Part shown: piece after piece, positions 8,987 through 17,427 of the stretch | Position numbering within the stretch: the first letter of the stretch is position 1 | Layout: each line of letters begins with the position of its first letter | Assembly: GCF_902498065.1 (NCBI RefSeq) | Contig: NZ_CABVIR010000002.1 | Span: 496,001 to 560,000 of the forward strand | Direction of reading: 5' to 3' | Length of the DNA: 64,000 bases | From: Pseudomonas fluorescens | GTDB lineage: Bacteria; Pseudomonadota; Gammaproteobacteria; Pseudomonadales; Pseudomonadaceae | Program-made: the position numbers and the translations under genes | Notes under the pieces: generated by a model | Seen by the model: only the letters and a program-made list of their open reading frames with translations | Databases searched by the model: none | What the model was told of the DNA's origin: nothing

Positions 8987-9553
8987 ATGCAGGCTCTCGA
9001 CGCTTTGCTCAACCGTGTTTCCGTTCCACGACTGGTCGACCCGGCCCCCACCGCCGAGCAGCGCGAAGTGCTGTTCAACGCCGCAATGCGTGCGCCGGAC
9101 CACGGCCACTTGCAGCCTTGGCGCTTCCTGACAGTCGAAGGCGCAGCGCGTGAGCAGATGGGTGAGTTGCTGGCCGAAGCCGCGAAACTGCAAGACAGCG
9201 ACGTGTCCGAAGCGGCGCTGGACAAGGCGCGCAATGGTCCGCTGCGTGCACCGCTGGTGGTCGTGGTGATCGCGCGGTTGCAGGATCACGTCAAATACCC
9301 GAAGGCCGAACAGTTGCTGGCGGCGGGTTGTGCGGCGCACGGGATTTTGCTGGCGGCGTATGCGCAAGGGATTGGCGCAGTGTGGCGCACCGGTGATCTG
9401 GCGTATTCGGCACATGTGGCCCAAGGGTTGGGTTTGGCTGAAGGGGAAGAGGTGATTGCGTTCCTGTACCTGGGCACGCCACAGAAAGAACCGCGGGTGG
9501 CGGAGAAAGTCGATCTCGCCGAATTCGTCAGCGCCTGGTCCGGTAAGTCCTGA
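8987..9553 (+). CDS. Nitroreductase-family protein (YdjA-like)
   Basis: 188 residues, the size of YdjA-type minimal nitroreductases. Visible FMN-site features include the N-terminal RAPDHGHLQPWRF motif, AAGCAAHGILLAAYAQGIGAVWRTG in the middle, and the C-terminal IAFLYLGTP strand. The family are homodimeric FMN- and NAD(P)H-dependent oxidoreductases; physiological substrates are mostly unknown. AGGAGG lies at good spacing before the ATG. It is divergent from trkH. Confidence 0.9.
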   Translation: MQALDALLNRVSVPRLVDPAPTAEQREVLFNAAMRAPDHGHLQPWRFLTVEGAAREQMGELLAEAAKLQDSDVSEAALDKARNGPLRAPLVVVVIARLQDHVKYPKAEQLLAAGCAAHGILLAAYAQGIGAVWRTGDLAYSAHVAQGLGLAEGEEVIAFLYLGTPQKEPRVAEKVDLAEFVSAWSGKS

Positions 9554-9574
9554 CACCGCCGCTCCCACAGGGGG

Positions 9575-10915
9575 TCACGGTTGGACCACGGCTCCGGGCA
9601 CCAAGGGTAACTCCAGGCTGGCGATGAACCCGCCATCCGGATGATTGGCCAGCACCAGACTCCCGCCATGCCGCTCCGCCGCCCTGCGTGCAATGGCCAA
9701 TCCCAAACCGTGCCCGGCCGCCGTCTGCCCCGGCGCCCGATAAAACGGCTCCCCCAACTGACTCAAATGCTCGGCATCCACGCCGGGCCCATGGTCGCGC
9801 ACACTCACCACAATCCGCTCACCCTGACGCACCGCCTGCATTTCAATCGATTGCCCTACCGGGTTGAAGCGCTGGGCGTTGCGCAGCAAGTTGTCCAGGG
9901 CACGCTCGATCATGGTCGGCCAGCCTTTGAGATTCAGCTGCGGTTCTGCGTCAAGGCGAACGTTCTGCTCCGGTGAACCCAGTTGTGCATCCTTTTGCAG
10001 GGTGTTGAGCAGCGCATTCAGATCAACGTCTTCCGCGCTGGCGTTGTCGGCATCGACCCGCGCCAGTACCAGGATTTCGCTGATCAGCGCTTCCAGTCGG
10101 TCGCATTCGCGGGTCAGGCGCGGCCAGAGTTTTTCCCGTTCCTCAGGGTTGGCCCGTTCGGCCAGTGCCAGCGCTATGCGTAGCCGGGCGAGAGGGGAGC
10201 GCAACTCGTGGGACACATCGCGCAACAATTGGCGCTGACTGCCGATCAAACTTTGCAGGCGTGAGCCCATGCGGTTGAAATCGTTGGCGAGCACGCCGAA
10301 CTCATCGCGACGGTTGGCCAGTTTCACCAGGCTGTTCTGTTGATAGGTGGTTTGCCCAAGATCGTGCACCGCGCCGCGCAGGCGGCTTAGTGGTCGGGTG
10401 ATGGACAAGGTCACGAACAGGCTGAACAGGGTCAGCACCACCAGCGCGATCCCCAGTGCACTCAGTGGCCAGAGCAGGCTTTCGCGGTGCCATGAGTCCA
10501 GCTCGGGGTGCGGAATGCGGTAGATCAGCAGGTAGGTGTCGCCGGTTTTGGCGCTGGTGTATTCATCGGTCAGACGGCGCCACGGCAGGCGCCGGTCATC
10601 GTTGTTCTGTCGAGCTTCGAAGGCCGCCGCGCGGCGAGGGAAGGTGCCGCGGACGACCGGATCACCGCTCTCGTTGAGCACCTGAACGTCGATGTGATAT
10701 TGGCGTTTGCGCTGTTCCAGAATGTCCTGGGCGGCTTCTTCGCCTTGTGCTTCGTAGGTTTGCGTCCACTGTTCGGCCAGGGTGTTGAGGCCCGGGTGAC
10801 GGCTGAGAATCCACGCGTCCTGGTTGAGCATGTGCCCGAGCAGAATGGACAACCCTGCCACCAGAGCGATAGCCAGCCAGAAGCTGGCCAGGATACGCCA
10901 GAACAATGAGCGCAC
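9575..10915 (-). CDS. cpxA: Sensor histidine kinase, CpxA-like
   Basis: 446 residues. A first membrane segment (about 8-28), a periplasmic sensor domain (about 30-148) and a second membrane segment (about 150-172) lead into a HAMP domain. The HisKA box follows with phospho-acceptor His236 in RDVSHELRSPLARLR. The HATPase domain has the N box LDNLLRNAQRF, the DHGPGVD motif and GHGLGLAIARR. Architecture and H-box match the CpxA/RstB group. The cognate response regulator and a Spy/CpxP-like gene lie upstream on the same strand, separated by REPINs. The CpxA assignment rests on architecture and neighbours. Confidence 0.85.
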   Translation of the reverse strand: MRSLFWRILASFWLAIALVAGLSILLGHMLNQDAWILSRHPGLNTLAEQWTQTYEAQGEEAAQDILEQRKRQYHIDVQVLNESGDPVVRGTFPRRAAAFEARQNNDDRRLPWRRLTDEYTSAKTGDTYLLIYRIPHPELDSWHRESLLWPLSALGIALVVLTLFSLFVTLSITRPLSRLRGAVHDLGQTTYQQNSLVKLANRRDEFGVLANDFNRMGSRLQSLIGSQRQLLRDVSHELRSPLARLRIALALAERANPEEREKLWPRLTRECDRLEALISEILVLARVDADNASAEDVDLNALLNTLQKDAQLGSPEQNVRLDAEPQLNLKGWPTMIERALDNLLRNAQRFNPVGQSIEMQAVRQGERIVVSVRDHGPGVDAEHLSQLGEPFYRAPGQTAAGHGLGLAIARRAAERHGGSLVLANHPDGGFIASLELPLVPGAVVQP

Positions 10916-10943
10916 AGAAAATCCTCAAGCTGACAGAATTCCA

Positions 10944-11032
10944 TGTGGGAGCGAGCCTGCTCGCGAAAGCGGTATATCAGACGACATCATGCTGTCTGAC
11001 ACACCGCTGTCGCCAGCAGGCTCGCTCCCACA
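10944..11032. repeat. REPIN
   Basis: Inverted pair of REP units of the GTGGGAGCGAGCCTGCTCGC type, separated by about 43 bases with an internal imperfect repeat. It sits between the Spy/CpxP-like gene and the downstream kinase gene, so the kinase must be transcribed through it or from a promoter within this interval. Confidence 0.85.
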
Positions 11033-11048
11033 TTAAATTGAGTGGTAT

Positions 11049-11079
11049 CGGACCCAACGGTGTTCAGCCGTTGGGTCCG
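11049..11079 (-). terminator. Strong hairpin downstream of the Spy/CpxP-like gene
   Basis: A perfect 12-base inverted repeat (CGGACCCAACGG and its complement) with a 7-base loop starts just past the stop codon of the periplasmic protein gene. There is no T-run on either strand. It may act as a weak terminator, or as a 3' stabiliser that raises expression of the periplasmic protein relative to the kinase. Confidence 0.5.
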
Positions 11080-11090
11080 GGGTTAGCGCA

Positions 11091-11540
11091 TTATTGCGCT
11101 TTTTGCGGTTGTTGCGCTTTCCACGCCTTGAACTCAGCCCATTCTGCGCGGCGCTCAGCCTGTTTCTTCTCGATCTCGTCGAATTTCTTCTGTTGATCCG
11201 GTTTCAGCACGGCGCGCACGTCGGCCTGGGCTTTCTGATGTTTGGCGGCCATTTCGTCTTTCAGGGCTTTCTGGTCCGCTGGCGAGAGTTTTTCCAGGTA
11301 CTTGTCGACCAGTTGCTTACGATCATGCATCTGCTCGCCCATGATCTTGCGGATCTGCTCGCGCTGTTCGCGGCTCAAATCCAGTTGGCTGTACGGGCCG
11401 CCTTTACCGTGCTCGTGCATCTGACCGCCGTGGCGCGGGCCGTCCATCGGACCACCCATCGGGCCGGCGCCTTCAGGCATGGCCATGGCAACGGTTGGCA
11501 GGGCGGCAGCGAACATCAGAGCGATAAGAGTCTTGCGCAT
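11091..11540 (-). CDS. Spy/CpxP-family periplasmic protein with LTxxQ-type motifs
   Basis: 149 residues. A Sec signal peptide (MRKTLIALMFAAALPTVAMA) is followed by a His/Gly/Met-rich stretch and a helical domain with LDLSREQREQIRKI and a second partly matching motif, LKPDQQKKFDEI, as in Spy and CpxP. Those are periplasmic chaperones; CpxP also damps CpxA signalling. The Lys/Gln/Ala-rich C-terminus is typical. The ATG at 11540 starts at the signal peptide; the upstream 20 codons are not secretory in character. Its position between the response regulator and kinase genes supports a Cpx-type envelope stress role. Confidence 0.85.
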   Translation of the reverse strand: MRKTLIALMFAAALPTVAMAMPEGAGPMGGPMDGPRHGGQMHEHGKGGPYSQLDLSREQREQIRKIMGEQMHDRKQLVDKYLEKLSPADQKALKDEMAAKHQKAQADVRAVLKPDQQKKFDEIEKKQAERRAEWAEFKAWKAQQPQKAQ

Positions 11541-11685
11541 GGTGAATCTCCTTGTCTCGTTCCCGGTACGTTCCGGATGAGTACAGATTACGGAGATCAA
11601 GGTCAGCGGCGGTCAGCGGAGCGTAAAGCTTGGGTAAAGACGGTTTTGCACCTTCCTGACAAACTCTGCCTGAAGCAGCACCTGA

Positions 11686-11764
11686 CCGGGAGCCGGCTTG
11701 CTGGCGATGCAGGCGACGCGGTATGTCAGATACACCGTTATCGCTGGCAAGCCAGCGCCTACAG
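11686..11764. repeat. REPIN (diverged)
   Basis: An imperfect pair of inverted REP units (GGGAGCCGGCTTGCTGGCGA at the left, TCGCTGGCAAGCCAGCGCC at the right) lies between the response regulator and the Spy/CpxP-like gene. The two units have drifted from the consensus seen elsewhere in the window. Confidence 0.75.
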
Positions 11765-11777
11765 GGGGCAGAGGATT

Positions 11778-12455
11778 TCAGAGGCTGTAGTAGTAGCCGC
11801 GGCTGCGCAGGGCGACGATGCGCGGGCGGCCGTCGGGGTGGGGGCCGATTTTTTTGCGCAGGTTGCTGACGTGCATGTCCAGGCTGCGGTCGTACAAGGT
11901 CAGCTTGCGGCCGAGGGCGATCTGCGCCAGTTCCTGTTTGTCCAGCGGCTCGCCCGGCTGCTTGAGCAGTGCTTCGAGCAGGCGACTTTCAGAGACAGTG
12001 AGGGTGAATTCCTGTTCATCGATGTTGACGACGCCGCGCACCGGGCTGAAACAAAGGTCGCCCAGTTCGAGCTGGCTGGACACCGCCGCCGGATGACTGC
12101 GGCGTAAGACAGCGCGCAGGCGCGCGGTCAGTTCCCGTGGATCGCAGGGTTTGGCCAAGTAATCGTCGGCGCCGAGTTCCAGGCCAAGGATGCGGTCCAG
12201 GGGCTCGCCGCGGGCCGAGAGCATCAACACCGGCAAGTCCGGGTGATCACTGCGCAATTGCTTGAGCAGCTCCAGGCCGCTGCCGTCCGGCAGCATTACA
12301 TCCAGCACCACGGCCGCCGGGGATGTTTCGGCGAGCGCGCGGCGAGCACTCTGGCCGTCGTGGCAAGCGCGGACCTGAAAGCCTTCCTGGCTCAGCCAAC
12401 TGATCAGCAGCTCACACAGCTCCTGATCGTCATCAATTAATAACAGCTCGCTCAT
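11778..12455 (-). CDS. cpxR: OmpR-family response regulator, CpxR-like
   Basis: 225 residues. The receiver domain has the acidic pair at residues 8-10 (DDD), phospho-acceptor Asp52 in VVLDVMLPDGSG, and the conserved Lys in DYLAKPCDPREL. The C-terminal winged helix carries LTVSESRLLEALLKQPGEPLDKQEL and SLDMHVSNLRKKIGPHPDG, typical of CpxR/RstA. It is the first gene of a same-strand group with the Spy/CpxP-like gene and the CpxA-like kinase. The CpxR name is inferred from this arrangement. Confidence 0.88.
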   Translation of the reverse strand: MSELLLIDDDQELCELLISWLSQEGFQVRACHDGQSARRALAETSPAAVVLDVMLPDGSGLELLKQLRSDHPDLPVLMLSARGEPLDRILGLELGADDYLAKPCDPRELTARLRAVLRRSHPAAVSSQLELGDLCFSPVRGVVNIDEQEFTLTVSESRLLEALLKQPGEPLDKQELAQIALGRKLTLYDRSLDMHVSNLRKKIGPHPDGRPRIVALRSRGYYYSL

Positions 12456-12462
12456 GACTCAC

Positions 12463-12876
12463 TCAATTTAGCCATTGTCGACGTTTTCGACCTGCACCAC
12501 TGGCGAAGATACCGCAGAGCAGGGCCAATAGCGCTACTCCCGCACCGATCACGAACCATTGCTGCTGGTCTGTGAGAAAACGCGGCAGCGGACTGCTGGC
12601 CTGGGCTTCCTTGAGTTGCAGCTTCAGACGCTGGTTCTCCTGGCGCAACCGGCTCAGCTGAGCGCTTTCGCGTTCGGCATCGACACTTTGCAGTTGTTTG
12701 CTCAGTTCTTCTCGTTGCTGTTCGCTCGCCTTCAAGCGTTGCTGCAACTCGCTGATCTGGCTCCCGGCGCTCAAGGACAGAGGCGTCGAATTCCCACCGG
12801 CGGCACTTTCTTCACCGTGGGCGGGCGCCACGATCGACAACGTGACCAACATCAGACACAACGGACCTTTGCGCAT
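12463..12876 (-). CDS. Secreted or membrane-anchored coiled-coil protein of unknown function
   Basis: 137 residues. A signal sequence (MRKGPLCLMLVTLSIVAPAHG) is followed by a coiled coil of about 60 residues (ISELQQRLKASEQQREELSK onward) and one C-terminal membrane segment (WFVIGAGVALLALLCGIFA) with a short basic tail. This layout is like the C-terminal part of TIGR04211-type SH3 proteins, but no SH3 domain is visible. AGGAG precedes the ATG. It ends seven bases before the start of the CpxR-like gene and may share its promoter. The function is unknown. Confidence 0.75.
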   Translation of the reverse strand: MRKGPLCLMLVTLSIVAPAHGEESAAGGNSTPLSLSAGSQISELQQRLKASEQQREELSKQLQSVDAERESAQLSRLRQENQRLKLQLKEAQASSPLPRFLTDQQQWFVIGAGVALLALLCGIFASGAGRKRRQWLN

Positions 12877-12985
12877 CGGAGCTCCTGAATCCAATCGATT
12901 ATTGGGCAGGTTGTCGGCAGGCAAACGAGAATAATGAGCGATTGAGAGCGCGATGAACCGAGAAGGTTCATCGCACGGGAGGGGT

Positions 12986-13285
12986 TTACGGAAGGACTTG
13001 CTTGAACGGCTTGACCGAAACGTTGGCGTAGACACCTGCGGCGATGTACGGATCGGCATCGGCCCAGGCCTGGGCGGCGCTCAGGGAATCGAATTCGGCG
13101 ACGATCAGGCTACCGGTGAAACCCGCAGCGCCCGGATCATTGCTGTCGACCGCGGGGTGGGGGCCGGCCAATACGATACGACCTTCACCTTTGAGCACTT
13201 GCAGGCGCTCAAGGTGCGCAGGCCGTGCGGCCAGGCGGGCTTCCAGGGAGTTGGCGACGTCTGTGGCAATGATTGCGTAAAGCAT
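12986..13285 (-). CDS. YciI-family protein
   Basis: 99 residues, a full-length YciI domain. It begins [28 protein letters not shown] and has the conserved HLERL His, GPHPAVDS and the [12 protein letters not shown] helix. The fold is a ferredoxin-like dimer with a putative His-Asp catalytic pair; the biochemical role is undetermined. It starts one base after the end of the yciB gene on the same strand, matching the conserved yciB-yciI order in gamma-proteobacteria. Confidence 0.92.
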   Translation of the reverse strand: MLYAIIATDVANSLEARLAARPAHLERLQVLKGEGRIVLAGPHPAVDSNDPGAAGFTGSLIVAEFDSLSAAQAWADADPYIAAGVYANVSVKPFKQVLP

Positions 13286-13286
13286 G

Positions 13287-13883
13287 TCAGTCCTCGGTTT
13301 TTGGCGTGGTGGTATCGGCGTCGTGCAGGTGGCGGGACAGGTAGATACCCTGAGCGACCAGGAACAACAGCGTCATGCCCAGGCTTCCGAAGACCTTGAA
13401 GTCGACCCAGTAGTCCTGAAACGTGAACGCGACGAACAGGTTGGCGGCACCGCAAAACAGGAAGAATGCTATCCAGGCAATGTTCAGGCGAGTCCAGACC
13501 GCGTCCGGCAGGGTCAATGCGTGGCCCATGATGCGTTTGATCAGCAGTTGATCACCGATGAAGTGGCTGCCGATGAACGCCAGGGCAAACAGCCAGTTGA
13601 CCACCGGGGCTTTCCATTTCAGGAAGGTCTCGCTGTGGAACGCCAACGTCAGGCTACCGAAGACCAGGCAGGCGATGAGCGTCAGCCACTGGCTTTTTTC
13701 CAGCTTGCGCTGCTTGATGAAGAGCGTGCCGTACACCACCAGGGAGCTGATGATCAGCATCGCGGTGGCGCTGTAAATACCGCCTACAGTCACTGGATGA
13801 CCGGCGATGTCGACGACCCGTGGATCGATTTTGAAGACGATGAAAAACAGCAGGAGCGGGATGAAATCGATGAATTGTTTCAC
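13287..13883 (-). CDS. yciB: YciB-family inner membrane protein (septation protein A)
   Basis: 198 residues from a GTG start, beginning [22 protein letters not shown], the hallmark N-terminus of YciB. Five hydrophobic segments are visible, with conserved [14 protein letters not shown] and [18 protein letters not shown] segments. YciB acts in cell-envelope synthesis or septation and interacts with divisome or elongasome proteins in E. coli. An in-frame ATG at 13922 would add 13 non-family residues. It is divergent from the RNase AM gene, 87 bases away, and translationally close to yciI. Confidence 0.92.
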   Translation of the reverse strand: MKQFIDFIPLLLFFIVFKIDPRVVDIAGHPVTVGGIYSATAMLIISSLVVYGTLFIKQRKLEKSQWLTLIACLVFGSLTLAFHSETFLKWKAPVVNWLFALAFIGSHFIGDQLLIKRIMGHALTLPDAVWTRLNIAWIAFFLFCGAANLFVAFTFQDYWVDFKVFGSLGMTLLFLVAQGIYLSRHLHDADTTTPKTED

Positions 13884-13970
13884 AGTGGCAGCCAGAAGCA
13901 GGATGTGGCGGCATAATAACAAACATATGGGCGCGCGATAGCGCCAGCTGATTTGAGGTTACACATCCCT

Positions 13971-14834
13971 GTGAATGTTGATTTGCACTGCCATAGCACG
14001 GCCTCCGATGGCGCCCTGGCGCCTGCGGTTCTGGTTGCGCGTGCGTTCGAGAAAGGCGTGCAAGTCCTGGCCTTGACCGATCACGACACCCTTGAAGGCC
14101 TCGATGAGGCCCGTAGCGCCGCAACGGCGCTGGGGATGCAATTGGTCAATGGCGTCGAGTTATCCTGCACCTGGGGCGGCGCGACCATTCATGTGCTGGG
14201 GTACGGATTTGATGTCAATGCAGCACCGTTGGTCGAAGCCATCGCCAAATTGCACGATGGCCGCTGGCTACGGTCCGAAGAAATAAGCCGCAAGCTGGCG
14301 TTGAAGGGCATGCCGGGCGCGCTGGAAGGCGCCCGGGCGATTCAGCAGGAACTCGGCGACAGCGGTAACGCACCGGCCCGCCCGCACTTCGCCGACTGGA
14401 TGGTGCGCGAAGGTTTCGTCAAGGATCGCGCCGAAGCGTTCCGCAAATGGCTGGGCGCCGGCAAGCTGGGGGACGTCAAGCAACACTGGCCGACCCTGGA
14501 AGAAACCGTCGAAACCCTGCGCGCGGCGAAAGCCTGGGTGAGCCTGGCACATCCCTGGCACTACGATTTCACTCGCAGCAAGCGCCGCCGCCTGATTTCT
14601 GACTATATTCAAGCTGGGGGCCACGCTATCGAAGTGGTCAATGGCCATCAGCCCGCCGAGCAAGTGGGCAGTCTGGCGATTCTCGCCCGCGAGTTCGGTC
14701 TGCTGGTCAGCGCCGGCAGTGATTTTCATGGCCCTGGAGGCTGGTCCGAGATCGGTGAATACCGCCCGCTCCCGGAGGATCTGCCACCACTGTGGTGTCG
14801 ATTCAAACATGACCCAATTATTGCCGCCGTCTGA
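13971..14834 (+). CDS. PHP-domain 5'-3' exoribonuclease (RNase AM, YciV/TrpH family)
   Basis: 287 residues from a GTG start. PHP metal motifs appear in order: VDLHCHSTASDG at the N-terminus, LTDHDTLEGL near residue 40, GVELSC near 63, SLAHPWHY near 193 and GSDFHGPGGW near 250. In E. coli this protein is RNase AM, a 5'-3' exonuclease that matures rRNA 5' ends and degrades short 3',5'-bisphosphate nucleotides. GAGG lies ten bases before the GTG; a TTG at 13953 is too close to that site. It is followed after 13 bases by the yciO-type gene, the usual neighbour. Confidence 0.9.
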   Translation: MNVDLHCHSTASDGALAPAVLVARAFEKGVQVLALTDHDTLEGLDEARSAATALGMQLVNGVELSCTWGGATIHVLGYGFDVNAAPLVEAIAKLHDGRWLRSEEISRKLALKGMPGALEGARAIQQELGDSGNAPARPHFADWMVREGFVKDRAEAFRKWLGAGKLGDVKQHWPTLEETVETLRAAKAWVSLAHPWHYDFTRSKRRRLISDYIQAGGHAIEVVNGHQPAEQVGSLAILAREFGLLVSAGSDFHGPGGWSEIGEYRPLPEDLPPLWCRFKHDPIIAAV

Positions 14835-14847
14835 ACAGGTAGAGAAT

Positions 14848-15477
14848 GTGAGTCAATTTTTCCAGATTCATCCGGAAAACCCGCAAGCGCGCCTGATAAA
14901 ACAGGCTGTCGAGATCATCCGCAACGGCGGGGTGGTGATTTATCCCACAGACTCGTCCTACGCCATTGGTTGCCAGATCGGCGACAAGAATGCCGTGGAG
15001 CGCGTGCGCCGGTTGCGTCAACTGGATGAGAAGCACAACTTCGCGCTGATTTGCAGCGATCTGTCACAACTCGGGCTGTTCGCCAAGATCGATACCGGCA
15101 CTTTCCGTGTGCTAAAGGCGCATCTGCCAGGGCCTTACACCTTCATTCTCAACGCCACCCGTGAAGTCCCGCGGCTGTTGTTGCACCCGAAAAAACGCAC
15201 CATCGGCCTGCGTGTACCCAGTCATCCGATTGCCCTGGCGCTGCTGGAGGAACTCGGCGAGCCGCTGATGAGCGTGACGCTGATCATGCCTGGCGATACC
15301 GATCCGCTCACCGATCCGTACGAAATGCGCCAATTGCTCGAGCATCAGGTCGACCTGATCATCGACGGCGGTTTCGGCGGCATCAAGGCGTCCACCGTGA
15401 TCAGCCTCGCCGACGGCGAGCCGGAAGTGATCCGCGTCGGTTGCGGCGACCCGACGCCGTTCATGGCCGAGGCGTAG
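14848..15477 (+). CDS. L-threonylcarbamoyladenylate synthase family protein (YciO/YrdC/Sua5)
   Basis: 209 residues from a GTG start (VSQFFQIHPENPQARLI). The YrdC fold is recognisable from GGVVIYPTDSSYAIGCQ, KHNFALICSDLSQLGLFA, LPGPYTFIL and GLRVPSHP. Sua5/YrdC proteins make threonylcarbamoyl-AMP for tRNA t6A modification. YciO is a paralogue with weaker activity, and this neighbourhood matches yciO rather than the essential tsaC. AGGTAGAG precedes the GTG. An upstream in-frame ATG at 14641 would lie inside the preceding gene and is rejected. The stop abuts the ScpA start. Confidence 0.9.
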   Translation: MSQFFQIHPENPQARLIKQAVEIIRNGGVVIYPTDSSYAIGCQIGDKNAVERVRRLRQLDEKHNFALICSDLSQLGLFAKIDTGTFRVLKAHLPGPYTFILNATREVPRLLLHPKKRTIGLRVPSHPIALALLEELGEPLMSVTLIMPGDTDPLTDPYEMRQLLEHQVDLIIDGGFGGIKASTVISLADGEPEVIRVGCGDPTPFMAEA

Positions 15478-16299
15478 ATGTCTGCAGTAGAACCCGTTGT
15501 CGACAGTCAGGCCGGCGCCCAGCAAGAACTGCCTTTCGCCATGGTCTATGGCCAGGCGGTGCTGGAAATGCCGCTGGACCTCTACATTCCACCGGATGCG
15601 CTCGAGGTCTTTCTCGAAGCCTTCGAAGGCCCCCTCGACCTGCTGCTGTACCTGATCCGCAAACAGAACATCAACATCCTCGACATCCCGGTGGCGGAAA
15701 TTACCCGCCAGTACATGGGCTACGTCGAGTTGATGCAGTCGGTGCGCCTGGAATTGGCCGCCGAGTACCTGGTGATGGCCGCGATGCTGGCCGAGATCAA
15801 GTCGCGGATGCTGTTGCCCCGCGCCGAAACCATCGAAGACGAAGAAGACGACCCGCGTGCCGAACTCATCCGCCGCTTGCAGGAATACGAGCGATTCAAG
15901 GCTGCCGCCGAAGGCATCGATGGCCTGAGCCGTGTCGGTCGTGATGTCGTGGTGCCCAAGCTGGATGCCCCGGAAGCGCGGGCGCGCAAGCTGTTGCCGG
16001 ACGTCAGTCTGGGAGAGTTGCTGATGTCCATGGCCGAGGTGCTGCGCCGTGGCGACATGTTCGAAAGTCACCAGGTCAGCCGCGAGGCGCTGTCCACCCG
16101 CGAGCGCATGAGCGATGTACTGGAACGGCTCAAGGGCGGTGGTTTTGTGCCGTTTGTCGAGCTGTTCACGGCTGAAGAAGGGCGCCTGGGTGTCGTGGTG
16201 ACCTTTATGGCGATCCTCGAACTGGTCAAGGAATCTTTGGTCGAGCTGGTGCAGAATGAGCCGTTCGCGGCGATCCACGTGCGAGCCCGAGCCGAATAA
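15478..16299 (+). CDS. scpA: Segregation and condensation protein A
   Basis: 273 residues. After a variable N-terminus, the kleisin N-domain is seen in the conserved FEGPLDLLLYLIRKQNINILDIPVAEIT. A helical stretch (ELAAEYLVMAAMLAEIKSRMLLP) and a C-terminal winged-helix region (GGFVPFVELFTAEEGRLGVVVTFMAILELVKE) follow. ScpA bridges the SMC heads and binds ScpB in the bacterial condensin. The start codon directly follows the stop of the yciO-type gene and scpB follows after 11 bases, so the three probably form an operon. No smc gene is in the window. Confidence 0.95.
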   Translation: MSAVEPVVDSQAGAQQELPFAMVYGQAVLEMPLDLYIPPDALEVFLEAFEGPLDLLLYLIRKQNINILDIPVAEITRQYMGYVELMQSVRLELAAEYLVMAAMLAEIKSRMLLPRAETIEDEEDDPRAELIRRLQEYERFKAAAEGIDGLSRVGRDVVVPKLDAPEARARKLLPDVSLGELLMSMAEVLRRGDMFESHQVSREALSTRERMSDVLERLKGGGFVPFVELFTAEEGRLGVVVTFMAILELVKESLVELVQNEPFAAIHVRARAE

Positions 16300-16310
16300 C
16301 GAGTTGAATC

Positions 16311-17297
16311 ATGAACCTGACTGAACCCCGCGAGCTGGCACCACTGCTTGAAGCCTTTCTGTTGGCCTCGGGAAAGCCGCAATCGCTTGAACGTCTGTTC
16401 GAACTCTTTGAAGAGGGCGAGCGGCCAGAGCCGCCGGTCTTCAAGAAAGCCCTGGCGATTCTGGCCAAGTCCTGTGATGGCCGTGCGTTCGAGCTGAAGG
16501 AAGTCGCTTCCGGCTATCGCCTGCAGATCCGCGAAAAATTTTCGCCATGGGTCGGGCGCTTGTGGGAAGAACGCCCGCAGCGTTACTCCCGCGCCATGCT
16601 CGAAACCATGGCCCTGATCGCCTATCGTCAGCCGATCACCCGGGGCGAGATCGAAGACGTGCGGGGCGTGGCGGTCAACAGTCACATCGTCAAGACGCTG
16701 CTGGAGCGGGAGTGGATTCGCATCGTCGGTTATCGCGATGTACCCGGTAAGCCCGCGATGTTTGCTACGACCAAGGCGTTTCTTGATCATTTCAACCTGA
16801 AAAACCTCGACGATTTGCCGCCGCTCGCCGAGCTGCGCGAGCTGGAGCCCGATCCGGTGCTCGACTTCGACGACGCGCCGGTGCCGGCCGGGTTGCAGGA
16901 ACTGGCGGATGCCAGTGCCGAGCCGGAGGAGCCGAAGGAAGAAACCAGTTTCCATACGCTGTTGCTGGAGCTGGACACGATGGAGGAGGGGTTGAAGACC
17001 GACTTCGATGACATCCTGCGTGATAGCGCGGTGACGGAGTCTGAAGAGGTGCTGGAGCTTCAGGAACCGGAAATCGAAGCTGAACTACCGGTTGAGCCAG
17101 AAGCCACAGTCGAAGAAGAGCTTGAGGATGACGTGCTTGGCGTCGCCGAGGCGCGCGAGAAACTTCTGGCTGCTGTCGCTGCCCTTGAACAATCGAAACC
17201 CGAGCCCGAGCCCGAGCCCGAGTTGAGCGACGAAGAAGCCGAAGCCCGGGCCCTCGCCGAAGCCATCGAAGCCGAACGCCGCGAATTCGACGACTGA
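16311..17297 (+). CDS. scpB: Segregation and condensation protein B with long acidic tail
   Basis: 328 residues. Residues about 1-180 form the two winged-helix domains of ScpB, with the signature RYSRAMLETMALIAYRQPITRGEIE and VKTLLEREWIRIVGYRDVPGKPAMFATT. The remaining roughly 150 residues are a low-complexity Glu/Pro/Asp-rich tail with a run of Glu-Pro repeats, typical of Pseudomonas ScpB and probably disordered. ScpB dimerises on ScpA and modulates SMC ATPase activity. Confidence 0.95.
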   Translation: MNLTEPRELAPLLEAFLLASGKPQSLERLFELFEEGERPEPPVFKKALAILAKSCDGRAFELKEVASGYRLQIREKFSPWVGRLWEERPQRYSRAMLETMALIAYRQPITRGEIEDVRGVAVNSHIVKTLLEREWIRIVGYRDVPGKPAMFATTKAFLDHFNLKNLDDLPPLAELRELEPDPVLDFDDAPVPAGLQELADASAEPEEPKEETSFHTLLLELDTMEEGLKTDFDDILRDSAVTESEEVLELQEPEIEAELPVEPEATVEEELEDDVLGVAEAREKLLAAVAALEQSKPEPEPEPELSDEEAEARALAEAIEAERREFDD

Positions 17298-17329
17298 CCC
17301 CTCCCCATTTTGAAGGCTATGGAGATCCT

Positions 17330-17421
17330 CTGTGGGAGCGAGCCTGCTCGCGATAGCGGTGTGTCAGGCAGCAATGATGTCGACTGACACTTTGCTATCG
17401 CGAGCAGGCTCGCTCCCACAG
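17330..17421. repeat. REPIN
   Basis: A near-perfect inverted pair of CTGTGGGAGCGAGCCTGCTC units lies between scpB and the DUF1289 gene. An inner pair of shorter repeats (GCGGTGTGTCA and its degenerate complement) forms the loop side, giving a long potential cruciform. It ends only 26 bases before the presumed original DUF1289 ATG. Confidence 0.88.
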
Positions 17422-17427
17422 TGATTT

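Noticed and set aside
15112..16278. 388-residue minus-strand open frame opposite yciO and scpA
   Set aside because: Spans two real genes on the other strand and has no motif.
17196..17226. Short tandem repeat of GAGCCC units in scpB
   Set aside because: It encodes Glu-Pro repeats in the disordered ScpB tail, not a mobile or CRISPR repeat.
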